Source: Botrytis cinerea B05.10
Taxonomy: Eukaryota > Ascomycota > Leotiomycetes > Helotiales > Sclerotiniaceae
Length of the DNA stretch: 64,000 nucleotides
Direction: 5' to 3'
NCBI RefSeq assembly: GCF_000143535.2
Contig: NC_037325.1
Coordinates: 1,798,001 to 1,862,000 of the forward strand
In this document: positions 12,501-25,793 of the stretch, piece after piece
How positions within the stretch are numbered: position 1 is the stretch's first letter
Layout: every line of letters begins with the position of its first letter
Position numbers and translations under genes: made by a program
Notes under the pieces: model-generated
Told to the model about the DNA's origin: nothing
Seen by the model: the letters and a program-made list of their open reading frames with translations, nothing else
Database searches by the model: none

Positions 12501-13981
12501 AGATAACTTCCATTCAGCCTGATAATGGTCAAAAATCGGCTGATGTGTCGCACCCTCCCTTTAATCAAGGGATTACTCAGGGCCTCTATTCTCAAAATAT
12601 TGGTCAAACTCCATCGATGCAGATCCATCAACCAGTGGCTCAGTCTTTCAAGAGAAAGTTAGCACCGGAGCAGTTGGAGAGCTTTGAGTCTATGGAGCAA
12701 GAGATGCGACCACAGGCCAAGCGACCGAGAATCGCCCCGCAAATGGGCCGCAATATGGAGCCAGAGAACAACCAATCTTTGGCTAAAAGATTTCAAGACT
12801 ATGTCTCACAGAGACAGTCTGAATACCTAAAACTGCGAGTGCCAGAGTTAAGGCAGCTGTGTAGCACTCGCGATTTGAAGCATGGTCGCTTCAATCAGCT
12901 GACGAAAGGCGGTCTGGTTGGTGTTTTGGTGGGACAGGATGTAAGCCGTCATCCTGTCTACAGTCAAATTCACAATCAAGCTCGGGCTGGATTGGGATAT
13001 CTAATGCCTAGTATTGACCAAATGGGTGGAATGAATCCACCACCCATCCCTATGAATCACGATCAGCAACAATTGCGAGCACCAAATGGCTTTCCAATGC
13101 CTCAAAATCCAACAAGACCTACTCCAGGTCCTGTTTATGGCATGGGGGGCAACTACCATAAGGAAGTTCCATCGCCATTTCTCCCTGTTGCTGGTCACAA
13201 TGCACAAGACCCTATTGCTATGGGAAATGTCAACAATGCTCAGCCGTCGAGGAATGTTGGTCCCGCCCAACAGCCATTGATGAATGCTAATGTTCCTGGA
13301 TTGGCAAATAGTCGTGGCCAACCATTAACCAATGCTAGACAGCCTCCAATAATCGGCCAGCCTAGTCACACCTCTATGGCAAACCAGAGTAGGGGGAATG
13401 TGTACCCTCAATCACGACTGCCAGTCAGCGCTAACCACAATGGTTACAACAACGGCGGCATCCAGCAAAATGTGAATGGAGGTCGCAATAACCAGGCAAA
13501 CGCCAATGCTCAGTTCCTAGCTCATGGCATCTATGGTGGCTTTGGAAATGGCGTCTATCGACCAGCAGTTGATGACCGCCGCAGGAAACCCAGAATTCAG
13601 GGCCAAGATGCACCGAGTAGCATTCCTCAAGGTAGTCAGACAATCTTGCCACGACCTGCGCCGAAAAACACTGGGGGTAGACTTGCAGGCTCCCAGCAGC
13701 CTATGTTTAGCAGTGGAAATCCTAACGGAGGCCACCAAGAAAATACTCTTGGTGGCTCTCGGATACCAAGACCCGTCCCCAGTGGAAACATGACTGATGA
13801 TCCCCGAAGGTTCATAGTGGACCATACTCACGGCAGCTTCTATCCAGCTCCCATGCACGGTCCTCCCCAGGGAGTCTATCAGCAGCATACTGCAGCCCCG
13901 AGAGATCCACAGCCTTACCTTGGTCGGCCTCCTGGTAATCCATACAACGGACAGCCTCCTGGTCCTGCACCACCAGGTTGA
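9558..13981 (+). CDS. Large low-complexity protein with SAP-like motif and internal repeats
   Basis: Two exons, 9558-12214 and 12277-13981, join through a 62-nt intron with donor GTAAGT to give 1,453 residues. The frame closes on the split Arg codon 886. Most of it is disordered. The N-terminal part has four spaced acidic motifs of the form D-D-(S/L)-L-F-G (nt ~9980-10490). Then come about five tandem copies of a ~16-residue Pro-rich unit built on GLHLPDPP (nt ~10580-10830). A basic stretch with RPKKR follows near nt 11970, and a possible nuclear signal RRKRKERG at residue ~914. Residues ~1069-1105 (KLRVPELRQLCSTRDLK...) resemble a SAP motif, a helix-turn-helix that binds AT-rich DNA. The C-terminal third is rich in Asn, Gln, Pro and Gly. 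I do not recognise an orthologue; a chromatin or RNA role is inferred from the motif only. Confidence 0.8.
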
Positions 13982-16900
13982 GCCAAAGATACGATGCGAT
14001 TGATCGGGCATAGAGTAAGTCTTGGCCAGTGAGAGTAATAAAAAAAGAGCATGTTTGACAATAGCTCTTGAATCATGTGCGGACTAACGAATCTTGACAT
14101 GGCGGATTTCGAAATATTTGGATGGCGAGTGTCGGTATAGCGATTTGGTGGTTTCTTTTGGTCATAATTTTTGGCTACGAGTTTTGATATCTATGTTATC
14201 TATAGGAGTTTAGTATCTGTGTTGAGTTGTATACCCCATAATGTCTTCGGTGTTTGGGCGTTTGTGTCGAAAAAACTTATTGTCGGGAACATGGTACCAA
14301 GTTACACAGAAACTGTAGCTTATCGGAAGCAATTCAATGATTTCAGATGAATGAATATCAGTATTTATCTGTGTCCTCAGCTGTAATGCACAAGTGATCC
14401 AGTGAATTAGTGCCATAGGAATCAATGATTGTGAATACTGGTAGGTTTTCGATATGCTAACTGCTCAAAGTCGTGAGGATATTAGCGATGCAATCTAATC
14501 GCTATGAATCTTCCACAAATACTAAATAAAAAATCGAATTAGCTTGATGATCTTGATATCTAGGTAGAGATTATTATGCATATATATATGGACATACCAA
14601 AAGGTCGTTTTCTTACGCTTTGAGCTGCTAGCTAGATACTTCTCGCTGATTGTTTGTTTATGATGAACTTGTAAACTAAAGGAAGTTCTTTGTGTCAGAC
14701 TTCCTTCCAGGTAGCTTTAGATTCATCCATAATAACGCATGATTCTAAGCTGGAGAGAAAGGCTGCATTATTAATGCCCATAAGACGATGTGAATGTTCT
14801 TTGCTTTATATTAGTAAGCCACAACAGTAATTGAATGAGTTTCAGTCTTCAAAGTCGTGGAGCCAGTGACCATTGACATGTAGATGAAAACTAAGAATTG
14901 GATGGAAAAGGGAAAATGGAAAATACAATACCACCTTCAATGATCAATTCAAGATTCAAGAGAAAGGAAAGCGATCTTCTAGATATATTATGCTTTCAAA
15001 TCTGAAGTCTAGTATGCCGGCTTCTCAACATGCATAATTTCTTGGTTTCCTTTTCTTTTTGCTTCATGATGGCTGTGCATTGCAAAAGAGTTGATCTTTG
15101 CTGATCCTACAAACTATTAATGTGATGTTATTTATACAAAAGCTAACTATTTAGGTGTAAATGATACATGAATTGTATGCATTTCCAAAAATCGACATGG
15201 TCGAGTACTGTATTTGGCCTCAGTCCGAATGGCTGTGAAGCGAAAATTTCGCTTCAATATAGTACGACAACAGTATCAAGTTAGACACTAGTAAGATAAT
15301 AATCGAACTAGGTGAAGTGATTGCTGAATTATTGATCAGCATCGAAATTTAAGTTGAAGAACATAACCACTAACCTTCTCTTTTGCATCTGTTTTACATA
15401 ATGATTGCTTTCAATCCATTAGCCGAATTTTACAAGCGGAACTGGTTCAATGAACTTGTTCCTAGAATGTTCTATCAAAATTCAGTAAATTCATACGAAG
15501 ATTTATATAAGATTCTTTTTCTCATAATTCTCCAGTCTACCTGTTCCCACATAATTACATTCCTTTCGAGATCAAACCTCATCACACTGATCTCTAAAAG
15601 GGGAACAATGGACCAAACCATAAATCTGTAGACTTCCTTCTTTGAGCTTGATATCAACGTTATTTCTATTCTTCGATCTTTGGCAGGTTCTACCACATCG
15701 AAGGGTATAGAAGGGAGTGGCAAACATGGTTCTAGTGTATTCCCTGCGCGTATAGCTCATGGAAGGTTCAATCTGAAGAAGATCATTGTCACTATTATAA
15801 TCCTTTGAATGGGAACGGAGAGTCTGACAATAGTAAACAATCGATGATAATAAGAAAATGAAATTAAAGAGTTGATATCTACATAGTGATTTTGGCCGAG
15901 CATGGTCATTGTCAGTCGTTGGTATCAATGCGACGGCGGCGAGGAGGAGCCTCAAGTTGGTCGTTAGAGTGAAGTTATAACGAACAATGAGATAAGGGAC
16001 CAGATGACAATGATTCGTGTCAGCGATGCTAAGCATGAAAACGTATTCGGCGTTGAATTTTCTGGTCAACTACTAGTAGAGTAGTCGAAGGTACTGCCCG
16101 CGTTGGAATGAGAATGCAGAAGGATGAAAAGAAAACGTATGACAGTAATGAGAAAAACACCTAGGTAGTGAATGAATCAGTCACATTCGATAGCATCAAT
16201 GATGATAATACAATCACAATTTCTCCTCGGAAGCCCAGGATACCATTCAGAAAACCCCAAGGCTTGCGCACTCCTGGATTGTGAATGGCTATGATGATCA
16301 GACATTCAATGCGATGTTTGTGATCATTTCGTATTTCTGATCTTCTCAAGCTCATTCATGAGTCGTTGTTATTGACAAAATGGATACTGAGCCGTCCAAA
16401 TATGACAGAATTCGCTCATCATTGTATCAGAATCTCGGTCTTCTCTTGTCCCTTTCATTCACCAGCGCGAATGTAGAGAATGTCGATCAAGACATCAAAT
16501 AATCTGTACGTAATTAAGGGATCAGAAAATGCACCCGGTGACCCCGCACCGTTTCCAGTCAATTTTCCAAGGAGCTCAGCCATGATACTACCCATTTAGC
16601 TAAGACTTAGCCCCCAGATTGCCCAATTTCAACTAAACACTTTGGGCGATGTCGTCAAATTATAGAGACCACGGCCCATGCTTTCATCATGTAGCCGTAT
16701 ATCTACTCAAATAAGCAATTTCCATTCGTCCTTCGGCCCAGTCATCATATAAATAAGCAAGCACCCGATAAACACGGAGATCCCGACCGGCATTATGACT
16801 CGTGCATACACTCAGATAGTTGGTGAGCAGCCGAGCAAGCCACCTTGGCCACTTAGCCATGCGATATAGCACTATAACGCGGGAACAAGGCAGCTAAATA

Positions 16901-17682
16901 ATATCTCGCAACAATAGCAAGTGACATTGCGACAAATGATAAGATGAATGAATTATATTGGTGAAGATCCGATGACGAGTACTAGTTCAGCACCGCTAAT
17001 TACGCCTTGGCATTTTCCATACCACCCCTTGCTCTGGCGCCCCCATCTTCAACATTTAAAGATATGTCATTTTGAGAACAGAGAGACAATCTTGAAACCC
17101 CTAAAGACCATGCCAAAATAGCAGTATCGGGAAGGAGTGACAACGGAAACGGAAAGTAGTGGGATCTGACCAAATTCTCCGAAAAATTGGTAAATTACTT
17201 TTAGGTTGCATCGAAACTGTTGGAGGATAAGCATAGACATAAGCAAATAGTCTGCTATCCACGTGGGCAAAAAATGTGATTTGAAACGCATGCGAACATG
17301 CGATGCGTACTTGGGATGGATGCATTGATTGGTACATGAGATGCACCATGCCATGCTAACGGGCATCCGCAGGGCAGCTCACCTCGTACAAGCCATAGTC
17401 ATCTTAGCATACTAGTTAGATAGAAATATTGGCTCTTTAAGTATGATAGAGTATAGTATAACGTGAAATATGCGTGATTGCGGGACAGTGATAGCGTGGT
17501 AGACAAGGTTGTGAAGCAAATTGTATGGCTGAGAGGTTACCGACTGCGTGGTTCAGCAGGGTGTGTGCAGAAGGAATGCGTTTTAGATTGGAGATAAAAG
17601 CTGAAAAAGTAAGCCTAGTGTATATGCTAAGCAGGAACTTGTTCGTCAACGAGAGAATCAATCAATGAACGTGTCCATATGT

Positions 17683-17706
17683 GGTCTGGTCTGGTCTGGT
17701 CTGGTG
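17683..17706. repeat. (GGTCT)n pentanucleotide microsatellite
   Basis: Four perfect GGTCT units and a partial fifth. About 75 bp downstream a CCACCT hexamer repeat (near 17780-17803) follows. Both are simple repeats. Confidence 0.8.
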
Positions 17707-20700
17707 TAGGTACTCGGCGAGTGCGAACAGGTCAAGAACCTAAGGGTTTTAAGTTTCCCGTCCCGCCCCATCGCTTTCCTCCACCTCCACCTCCACCTCC
17801 ACACCTATACATGTTTCATTTCCAAACACAACGAACTCATTTTCGTAGCGAAATATCTCTGTCGACTAGGCCCACCACCTGATCGGACCTTCATGTACAG
17901 AAGCAAAACATTTCTCGCGCAAACTCAGAACCGGAAATCGGAGCTGAACCTGACCTAGGTAATGTTACACGACAACTAGGGACATTCCGGGGTGCCAAGA
18001 CTCCTGATGTACAAACCCGTGAATCATTGATGTACTTTGCACAAACGGACGGGCTGATGGACTATCAGGTCGTGATCGATAGTGACAAGAAGAAAAATAT
18101 ATCACATTATTACGGAGGATTAGAACGAAGCCTGTACGCGTCTTGACACGGGTGGTCTTGCCGCTTGTGTAACAGGTTTTGTATTACGGACCTAACATGT
18201 CATTGATGCATGTGAGTATGTATTTTTCTTCTTTCTTAGACTCCTTGGAGTGCAGTTTGGAGTGCATACATGCCGGTACATACATCGATATTGTGTCTTT
18301 CTTTTTTTTCCTTCTCTGCACATAATACATATGCGCTGCAGCCGCATCACAGCGATTCAAAACGTGGCAGCCCAATATCTAACCAAACCCAAGCCTTATC
18401 TAAGAACGCCATCTCTAACAAACAGCTGATTGTGGAACCAGAGGTTCACTGACTCAAAACCGTCTCTGCCCCTTCAACATCTGCGAAGAATATGATTCGG
18501 GATATTGAGGAATGCTCGAATAGCTTGAATTGCTTTAATGATTAATAATTATTAAAGTTTTTATAAATTAACTGCATTAGTTTTTCGGAGAGATTTGTGA
18601 TGTTCGTTTAATAGGTGGGGGTGGCTCTGATTATCATGGTGGGAATGTGAGAAGGGCGTACTCCATAGCGGAATGAGAAGTGTCGCTGGGTTCATGGGAG
18701 GAGAATCTATATACAGGGAAGAGTTTGTCGCGGAAGAGCAAATGGAGAAGGATTATCGAGGAGTGAAGTTGGGATGAAGGGTTACACAAGATTTCTCGTC
18801 TTTATACAATCACTGATGTTATTGAAGAATTTTGAAGTAATAACACGAGTAGTATGATGAAAATCATGTGTGAAAATACCTTGGCAACAAAGACCTCGAT
18901 GAAGGGGTTCAATCTATTCCACATTGAAACCAATCAGCGACTTGCAAATTTACATCGATTCAATCATTCATTTCTCAAAAACTTGGCTCAGCATTCACGT
19001 CAATCGAACGTTGACACTAACTTGAATCCTTTCAGAGCAATGACAAGTCTTCTGCATCTCATCACATTCGGCATTCGGTACTCACTGAAAATTTCGCTTA
19101 TACTCCCCCATTCGAGTATTCGTCGTGAATAAGCCATTATCAATACCTACCGAATAATAAAACAGATCTAGATTGTGTTTCCCCGGTCCAAAAAACTCTA
19201 ATTGATGAAATTTCGCTTGTCATACGTAGTCGGAGGGTAGGTTGAAGATCATTAAAGTGTAAATATCGGGATTCGCACTTCACATCACAAGGCGCACAAT
19301 GATCAGGGAAGAACCTTTTCGTGTAATGGTCTTTGTAGCGAGTGGCGCATTCGTGGAATTAGAGTCCGCGAGAAGCGAAAGTTAAACCTGTGATCTGTTC
19401 TTTCGTGAATTTGGTTTGCGGTGGAGATATGGATGCAAATATGGACAAGCGAACGATCAAACAGGCATGATCCTTTAGATGTTTTCGCAGAGCAGCGCTT
19501 CTCTAGGATAAGTGAGCAGGAGATTGAATGGTGGGAAGGCAGGTGGACACCTACAGGCCCGGGAGGATCAAGGACCTCATACGCGCTCGTGATCTGAAGT
19601 CCTGGACTGTTGTGTAACCGTACTTGATGTGCAATATCAGATGGGGAAAAGGGCGTATGAAGAGATGTCTACGTAAAAAGGTGAGCAAGCATGATCCCTC
19701 AGTGACTTTACGAGGCAAGATATTCCCAGGTAAGCTGACATCTTGATCAGAAATGATAGTGGCCACGATGGAGAATTGGTAGGGGATGTGGTAAATTTTA
19801 GGTGGAGGTAATGACAAAAGGGTCGTGTCTTTTGCACTCGGGCTTGTACAGTCGAAGTGCGGGCCGTAGATAGGCCGCAATCAATTTGAAGATGGAGAAG
19901 AAGAGGATGCAGTAGAGCCGAAGAAGCTTGATCCCTCCCATAATTCGCAAGGTAGAACGTTTTGGAGTAGTTGATGAGCACGACGGGAGATTCGGCCGAA
20001 GAAACTTGTTCAAGACTGCGCCTTATAGCTTGAGTGGCTGACGAGGTAAATGCAGGCAAGAGATGAAGTACTCAATTGGGAATCTGCAAGGAATGGCACT
20101 TTTTGGTACGTGAGCGGAAGTATCGATGGACAGATGGAGGCCATGGAAGATTTGGGAGATTTACAGAGTTGTGATTTTGAAATTTGAGGGGCAACGGTGG
20201 GAAGGTCTTTGCTTCGATATGCGCGCGGAAATCGTTCGAGGTTGTAATCAAGGAAGCTAGTAAATACTCAAAGAATTTGGAGTAGAGTAACGAAGGGAAG
20301 AGAAAGACGCTCAGTAGCATCAAGATTCCGGCTTGACATCGATAATCCGTATATGAACAAGCAGGTACAATCCACATCAGTATCTGTACCTGCATTTCCA
20401 TCATCTAGCGGTGAACAGCCTCCTTTCTCGCCGAGCCTGTTGGTCTTCTCGAATTTCTCGAAGGAATAAGGGGATCCTCAAAACTTCGTATCTGTTGCAG
20501 TTCTTCCATATTCGAAATTTCTAGTCAAAGCAAATGTTCCATAGTATACGCCAAAACAATATATTTTAGATGATCGTTAAACGATATTCCACTCAGCGAA
20601 AGGTGCGCGCGTCAAAAAGACCCATAATTGTTGGTGACGAGATGAAGTTACCCCTGAAAAGAACCCTGAATTTGAAAGGAAACACCCGATGATCGGACCC

Positions 20701-22145
20701 GTGGAAGAGCGCTTATGCAGGGTTTGAAGTTGCTGGGCTACCTGTTTTGGATTGATGGTAAGTCGTATGAACCGTCTAGGACAGGGCAAAAGTTGATTTC
20801 GTTGTGTCTGGATACAGATTGGAGACGAGAGATGGGACGATCATGAAATCATCATCCGCCATCAATGAATGGATAAATTTCGCTATCGTATCGCGCTCGT
20901 CAAAGCATCCAGTATGATATTTTCTCTTACCTAGCCGAACCAAAGTTCGACAATTTCTGGATCTTCTGCAATGTTTCTTCGGGAAGAGATGTGTTTGGGA
21001 TTTTAGTAGCGAAAAGGAAGCTTCCGAAGATATCTGAGTACGTAAATGGATATGTATCACATCTGGTGGGGAACAAACCGTTGCTTGGTCCGTGGTATTG
21101 GGATTATTAGGGGTTGATTCGCTATGTTACGATTGGGGAAACGGCGAATTGTCCAAACAATCTCTCCTCTTTTCTCCTGGTTCCGGATTCAAAAATTCAA
21201 AAGGGAAGGCCCGTCGAAACTGGCGGTGGGAAGGTTTGGAAGAGATTTCATTCAAAGTTTCAAAAATCTCTGAATCACTTCAATCAGACGATTTGGGAGG
21301 CGAATGCGTTGTGGTTGGTTCCTTGATCTAGAAGCGGAGACAATTTTGAATTATATGGGATGACACCAGAGTCACACAAATGCAATGAAAACTGTAATCA
21401 AAGCTGCATGATCTTATCCACCGCAATGAAGTATTGCAAAGATTATCCTCTTAGATCCCGTGCGTGTTGTCGAACTTGTGTATATATCTGAGACTGTGTA
21501 ACGAATGTCGTTGATACTTCACAGAACATGGCTTGAGACGACGTCCAATCTGGAGGCTTCATTTCCCACATTTTCAAGCATCAAGCTTCTATTAGATGTG
21601 ACCAAATTTTAATCAAGTTGTACAACAGATTTAAAGCATTCAAAGCACGAGGACTAGAGTTGCGGGACGGGATACGAATCTTACTTTTAGCATGATATAT
21701 ATACCCTCTTTAGATTAAACAAATTGAATGCATAAAGTAACTGAGAGAAGACTTGAGGGGATGTCCTGCTAAAAGACCAATGAGGAAACAACGAGCAGGA
21801 CAAGGCTTGAGATTTTCTGCATCAAAGACGGGCAACCAATTTCGAGGAGAACATCTGTGCGATGGAATGATCTGAAGGAATTCCGAGGTTGACAAAATAA
21901 ATGTGAGTACCTACCTGTCTATGTATGTGATCGATCTCATACAGTTCAGAGTAAAAAGTAAACTTCAAGTATCAAAGCCAAAGTCATCGGTAGATATTAT
22001 TGAATTGCAATTGATTGTATGGTCGTGCCTGTGCCCATCCCCAGTTCGTCAACAGGACGCCTAACAAATCACGGTAGAACCATCCTAGAATGATTTGCAT
22101 CCGATCCGACCCCTTCATCGTTCCCGCTAAAATAAATCCGTTCAG

Positions 22146-22184
22146 AGTGAGTGGTGCACCACATACCATAGTGCACCATTCACT
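22146..22184. repeat. 14-bp inverted repeat with 11-nt loop
   Basis: AGTGAGTGGTGCAC at 22146-22159 pairs with GTGCACCATTCACT at 22171-22184 with one mismatch, which would be a G-U pair in RNA. No gene is adjacent, so a terminator role is unlikely. Confidence 0.6.
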
Positions 22185-23536
22185 ATACGCCATAAACCCT
22201 TTCACGCTTGTGAGATCTTTTCCCCCAAATTCCTTTTGATTGACTTATTGATCAAATAAAATACTGTGGAGCTTCCGCGGGATGCTCTTCTGTGAGTGGC
22301 TTGTAGATACGATGTACCTTGACCTTAACCTTGTCGGAGATAGGATTTATCTGAAGAAAAAAAAAAGTATTGAATCTGATCCCATCTCAAATTGACTTGA
22401 CTTGACTTGATTGACATATCTTTACCCGCAAAAACTACTCTAAACCTGGACTAGAAAGTTCTTCTGCTTCTTCCTCTCCCTCCCCCTCCCCCCCTTGTCT
22501 CAGGAACATTTTTGCTCACAAGTGGAGCATCTTCTATGAGTGGCTCAAGTGGGTACAGAGAAGTGGAGAGTGAAGATTAAAAGGCACTTGGCAGTGAATC
22601 AACCCAGATTTTAGTGCATGAGAAATCTGGCGAGTCTGGCTAACACAAGATGTACGATGTCCGCAGTTTAAAAATCCACCCAGGCTACAATAGGAACAGG
22701 GCTCAACTCAAGCAGGGCTCATCGAAAGGCTTCCTTTTCTTATTCTGGATATAACTTGTACCGTTCAAAGTAGCATCCCATTATTCTCTACCAAAAAAGG
22801 AATGACGGGGGTATTTGTACGATTCACTTACTCACTCGTATGTACTTCGTACATGACGACCAACTAGAAATTCATCTAAAGATCCCGCCTCGTTCCTATT
22901 TCACCACGGTGGTTTTATCATCTTGACTATCTTCTCCACACTCTTCTTCTTATAATAATACTTCCTGCATTGAATGACTCTATGCAACAAACAAGAGGGA
23001 TTCATCAAAACCAACGGGAGAGAAGAAAATATCGAAACGAGGATTACGGAACACAAAAGATTTTAATTCACCCACCCACCGTCCGTCTGCGATTCGACAT
23101 ACGTACCTTCCCATCCTTCATCCTTTGAACTTTCAATAGATTCCATTCCAATTCGAAACCTTTCATTCTTCCCTTCTATTGCGATACGACGCGGTACAAA
23201 TACTTTCGACAAGGGATTTCTAAAACTCTACGCGGATTCAATATTACGAAACCCCAACATCATCAACACGGGTACTACATACCACAACCCCAACCACAAC
23301 CACAACCTCACCCTCTCGACCTTCGACTTCGAAGTTCATGTCCTTTCCTCTACCACAAGGAACGCCATAGCTCCGTTTTTGATAATCTTCAATCCTCTTT
23401 CTCCAGTACTATGTTTTAATACGACTTTAATAATAATTTCTCCGACTTCCTCCAACATTCTATCACGATCAATCATTCATACCCCTCCGAAGCTCCAGTA
23501 GCATTGACCTCCACGAACCTAATCATTCCAGCGAAG

Positions 23537-25793
23537 ATGATATTAATGGAAGGATTAATGTTGGTACCACCTGAAAGGGGTACAATAATTGGAAGGGCAG
23601 TGTGGAAGGTAAAATTCCCTTCTAGAATATTCATTTGCAATTTCATTCCGAATATGTTGTCTGACAAGGTTTTTTTTTAATTCAACAGCCTCGATATGTT
23701 GTACTTGGTTCTGGTGCCCATCTACACACACAAAGCGACATCCTCGAGAAGTCCAACTCCAAGAAAGGAAAGTCAATTAAAAGTACTTCTTCGAAACCAA
23801 GTTTGGCAGATCTGGGAAATGCTTCAGACGATGGATTGTTTATTTCAGTTTACAAGGCAAAGGTATAGTTAGGAATATATCTCTTTTTTGAATGGAGTCT
23901 GCGAGACAGACCTTACAACTACCATGATTGCTGTGCTCGAATTGTTGAAGTTGAAGACTTGTTTTCTTTCTGAATAATCTACCTCATGGCAGTGGTTCCT
24001 CGAGCAAATTGTGAAAATCAGAGGGAGAATGTTCTAACTTGTTGATCAAACAGGGCGATTGGGAATATATTGCGCAACATCCAATATCTGCTTTCAAATC
24101 CTGCGAAATTCGATCATTATCGCATCGTAAACAAGCTACACCACTGCCTACCCTGATGCTGGAATTAAAACCAGATTCAATATCAGAGAAACAACGTAAA
24201 AGAAGATCGAGTCGAACAGGGGGACTGACATCAAACAAGGATGCACAATGGGCAGATACACTTCTTTTTCGATCAGTTCCCGAGGATCGAAACAATATTT
24301 ATGATTGGCAAATCACCATCAAACCAAGACTACAAATTGATGATTATGAAGAAAGTCCAATGAGTCCTTTGAGTCCAATATTTACCTCTTTCACCAACCC
24401 CTTTTCTCCTAGAGATCCAAGACCATCTTCACGAAGTGGTAAACAGGATCAACAAACTCGTCCACCTTTTCAGTCGTCTGGACAATACACTCAAACCTCA
24501 AGAGATCGTCCTTCCGCTATGATATCTCCATCTCCAAGTCTGCGTTCCCGTCGCTCAGACCTTTCATCCCAAGCAAGTTCATCTCATCCACCCATGGGTT
24601 TCACATCAGCTCATCCACAATACAATAACACAATCTTACCCACCGATCTACCCTCGCCAATTTCTGTTTCAGGTTATGATAATTTTATTGAAGGTTGGAC
24701 TTCGGCTCAAGGAAGATCTTCTGCATTATCTCATCACACTAGAGGTAGCAATAGTATCGCATCTGCCATTGGGCCTCCACTTGCGTCACCGACTACAACA
24801 TCACCTGGTCCAAGAGAAACGATTCTGGACAGAGCGTTTCAAATGAGATGCATTCCAGGAAGTGAAAGATTGAGGGATGAAGAGGAGAAAATTAGTAGTA
24901 TTGCTCGATTTGAAGCACTGATGAGGGAACATGATGAAAGGGCATTACAAAGATCAGCCACTTCAGCTACTGATGGCAAGGGAAGATACAAGCCTGGTTG
25001 GGACCTTGAGGAAGAATCAGAGGAATCAGACAATGAGGACCCTGGCAATGTTTTAGAGCAACTGGATAGTCATGATATTCTTATGCCTACCCCTGCACAA
25101 AGAGCATTAGATTATATCGCTGGACGACAAACACCTTTACCCCGGATGTCCAGTTCTAGCTCAAGACCTATTTCTCCAAATAGTCCACCAGTCCCATTTT
25201 TGAACCGGGATGCTATGAATGCCCTCCACAGTGGTTCAAGCTCTACCAACCAAAGCTTCTCTTCAGTTGGGAATGGCCTTCGCCCACGTACTGGCACCAC
25301 ATCATCGCATATGCGAAAAAATAGTCGACCAACATCTCTGGCGTTACCTCCAAGATCTATCTCTTCAACTGTAGTACCTTTATCCAAGGAAAGTGGAAGC
25401 GGCAACTCAGTTGCAGCTCTCACCAAAGCCGAAATGGAGAAAAGAAGAAGTAGTACGTCAACAAAACGTCTTTCATTCCAAGAATTCGCAAGAAGGTTGA
25501 GTTCGACAAGCTCCCTTCTTTTGGTTCAAACGAATGCTAGTTCAAATTCCGGCAGAGGCGATAGCTTCAGGGAAAGAGATGATTCTAGAAGAGATAGTGT
25601 AAGTGACTATGGTCTTGAAAGCGCACCGGAACTCGCAGAGGACCATGAGATGGATGGAAGAAGAGGTTTGAGAAGTATCAATGGATTAAGTTTGAGAGGC
25701 GGAGATGTCCAAGTCGCCGATAGGGAAATGAAGAGATGTGGTGGCGGCTTCAGAGGAATGGGTGTTCTCGGTGGTGAAGGAGGCTTCCTCTGA
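23537..25793 (+). CDS. PH-domain protein with long disordered Ser-rich tail
   Basis: Proposed exons 23537-23608, 23689-23862 and 24054-25793 give 661 residues from this start. All three exons keep one frame across GT..AG introns of 80 and 191 nt. The N-terminal ~180 residues look like a fungal pleckstrin-homology domain: AVWKPRYVVLG opens the first strands, then LFISVYKAK, GDWEYIAQHPISAFKSCEIR and LPTLMLELKP. PH domains usually bind phosphoinositides or proteins at membranes. The rest is Ser/Pro/Arg-rich and probably disordered, with many SP sites. The start is uncertain. The frame stays open upstream to 23420 with protein-like sequence (APVALTSTNLIIPAKM), so a further 5' exon or longer exon 1 is likely. 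Function is unknown beyond the domain. Confidence 0.75.

Larger units (their letters stand above)
13982..23536. other. About 9.5 kb without a supportable gene
   Basis: Only short or implausible frames are present, such as the minus-strand frames at 15572-16069 (165 codons) and 19637-20059 (140 codons). None shows a domain, a consistent splice pattern or a natural composition. Seen instead are a 19-bp palindrome (15237-15255), simple repeats (17683-17706 and ~17780-17803) and an inverted repeat (22146-22184). The last ~500 bp is CA- and CT-rich and is the probable leader of the PH-domain gene. Confidence 0.5.

Noticed and set aside
15572..16069. 165-codon minus-strand frame
   Set aside because: No domain, no splice partners, unnatural composition and an overlapping frame on the plus strand.
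19637..20059. 140-codon minus-strand frame
   Set aside because: No recognisable family and two other overlapping frames of similar length; likely chance.
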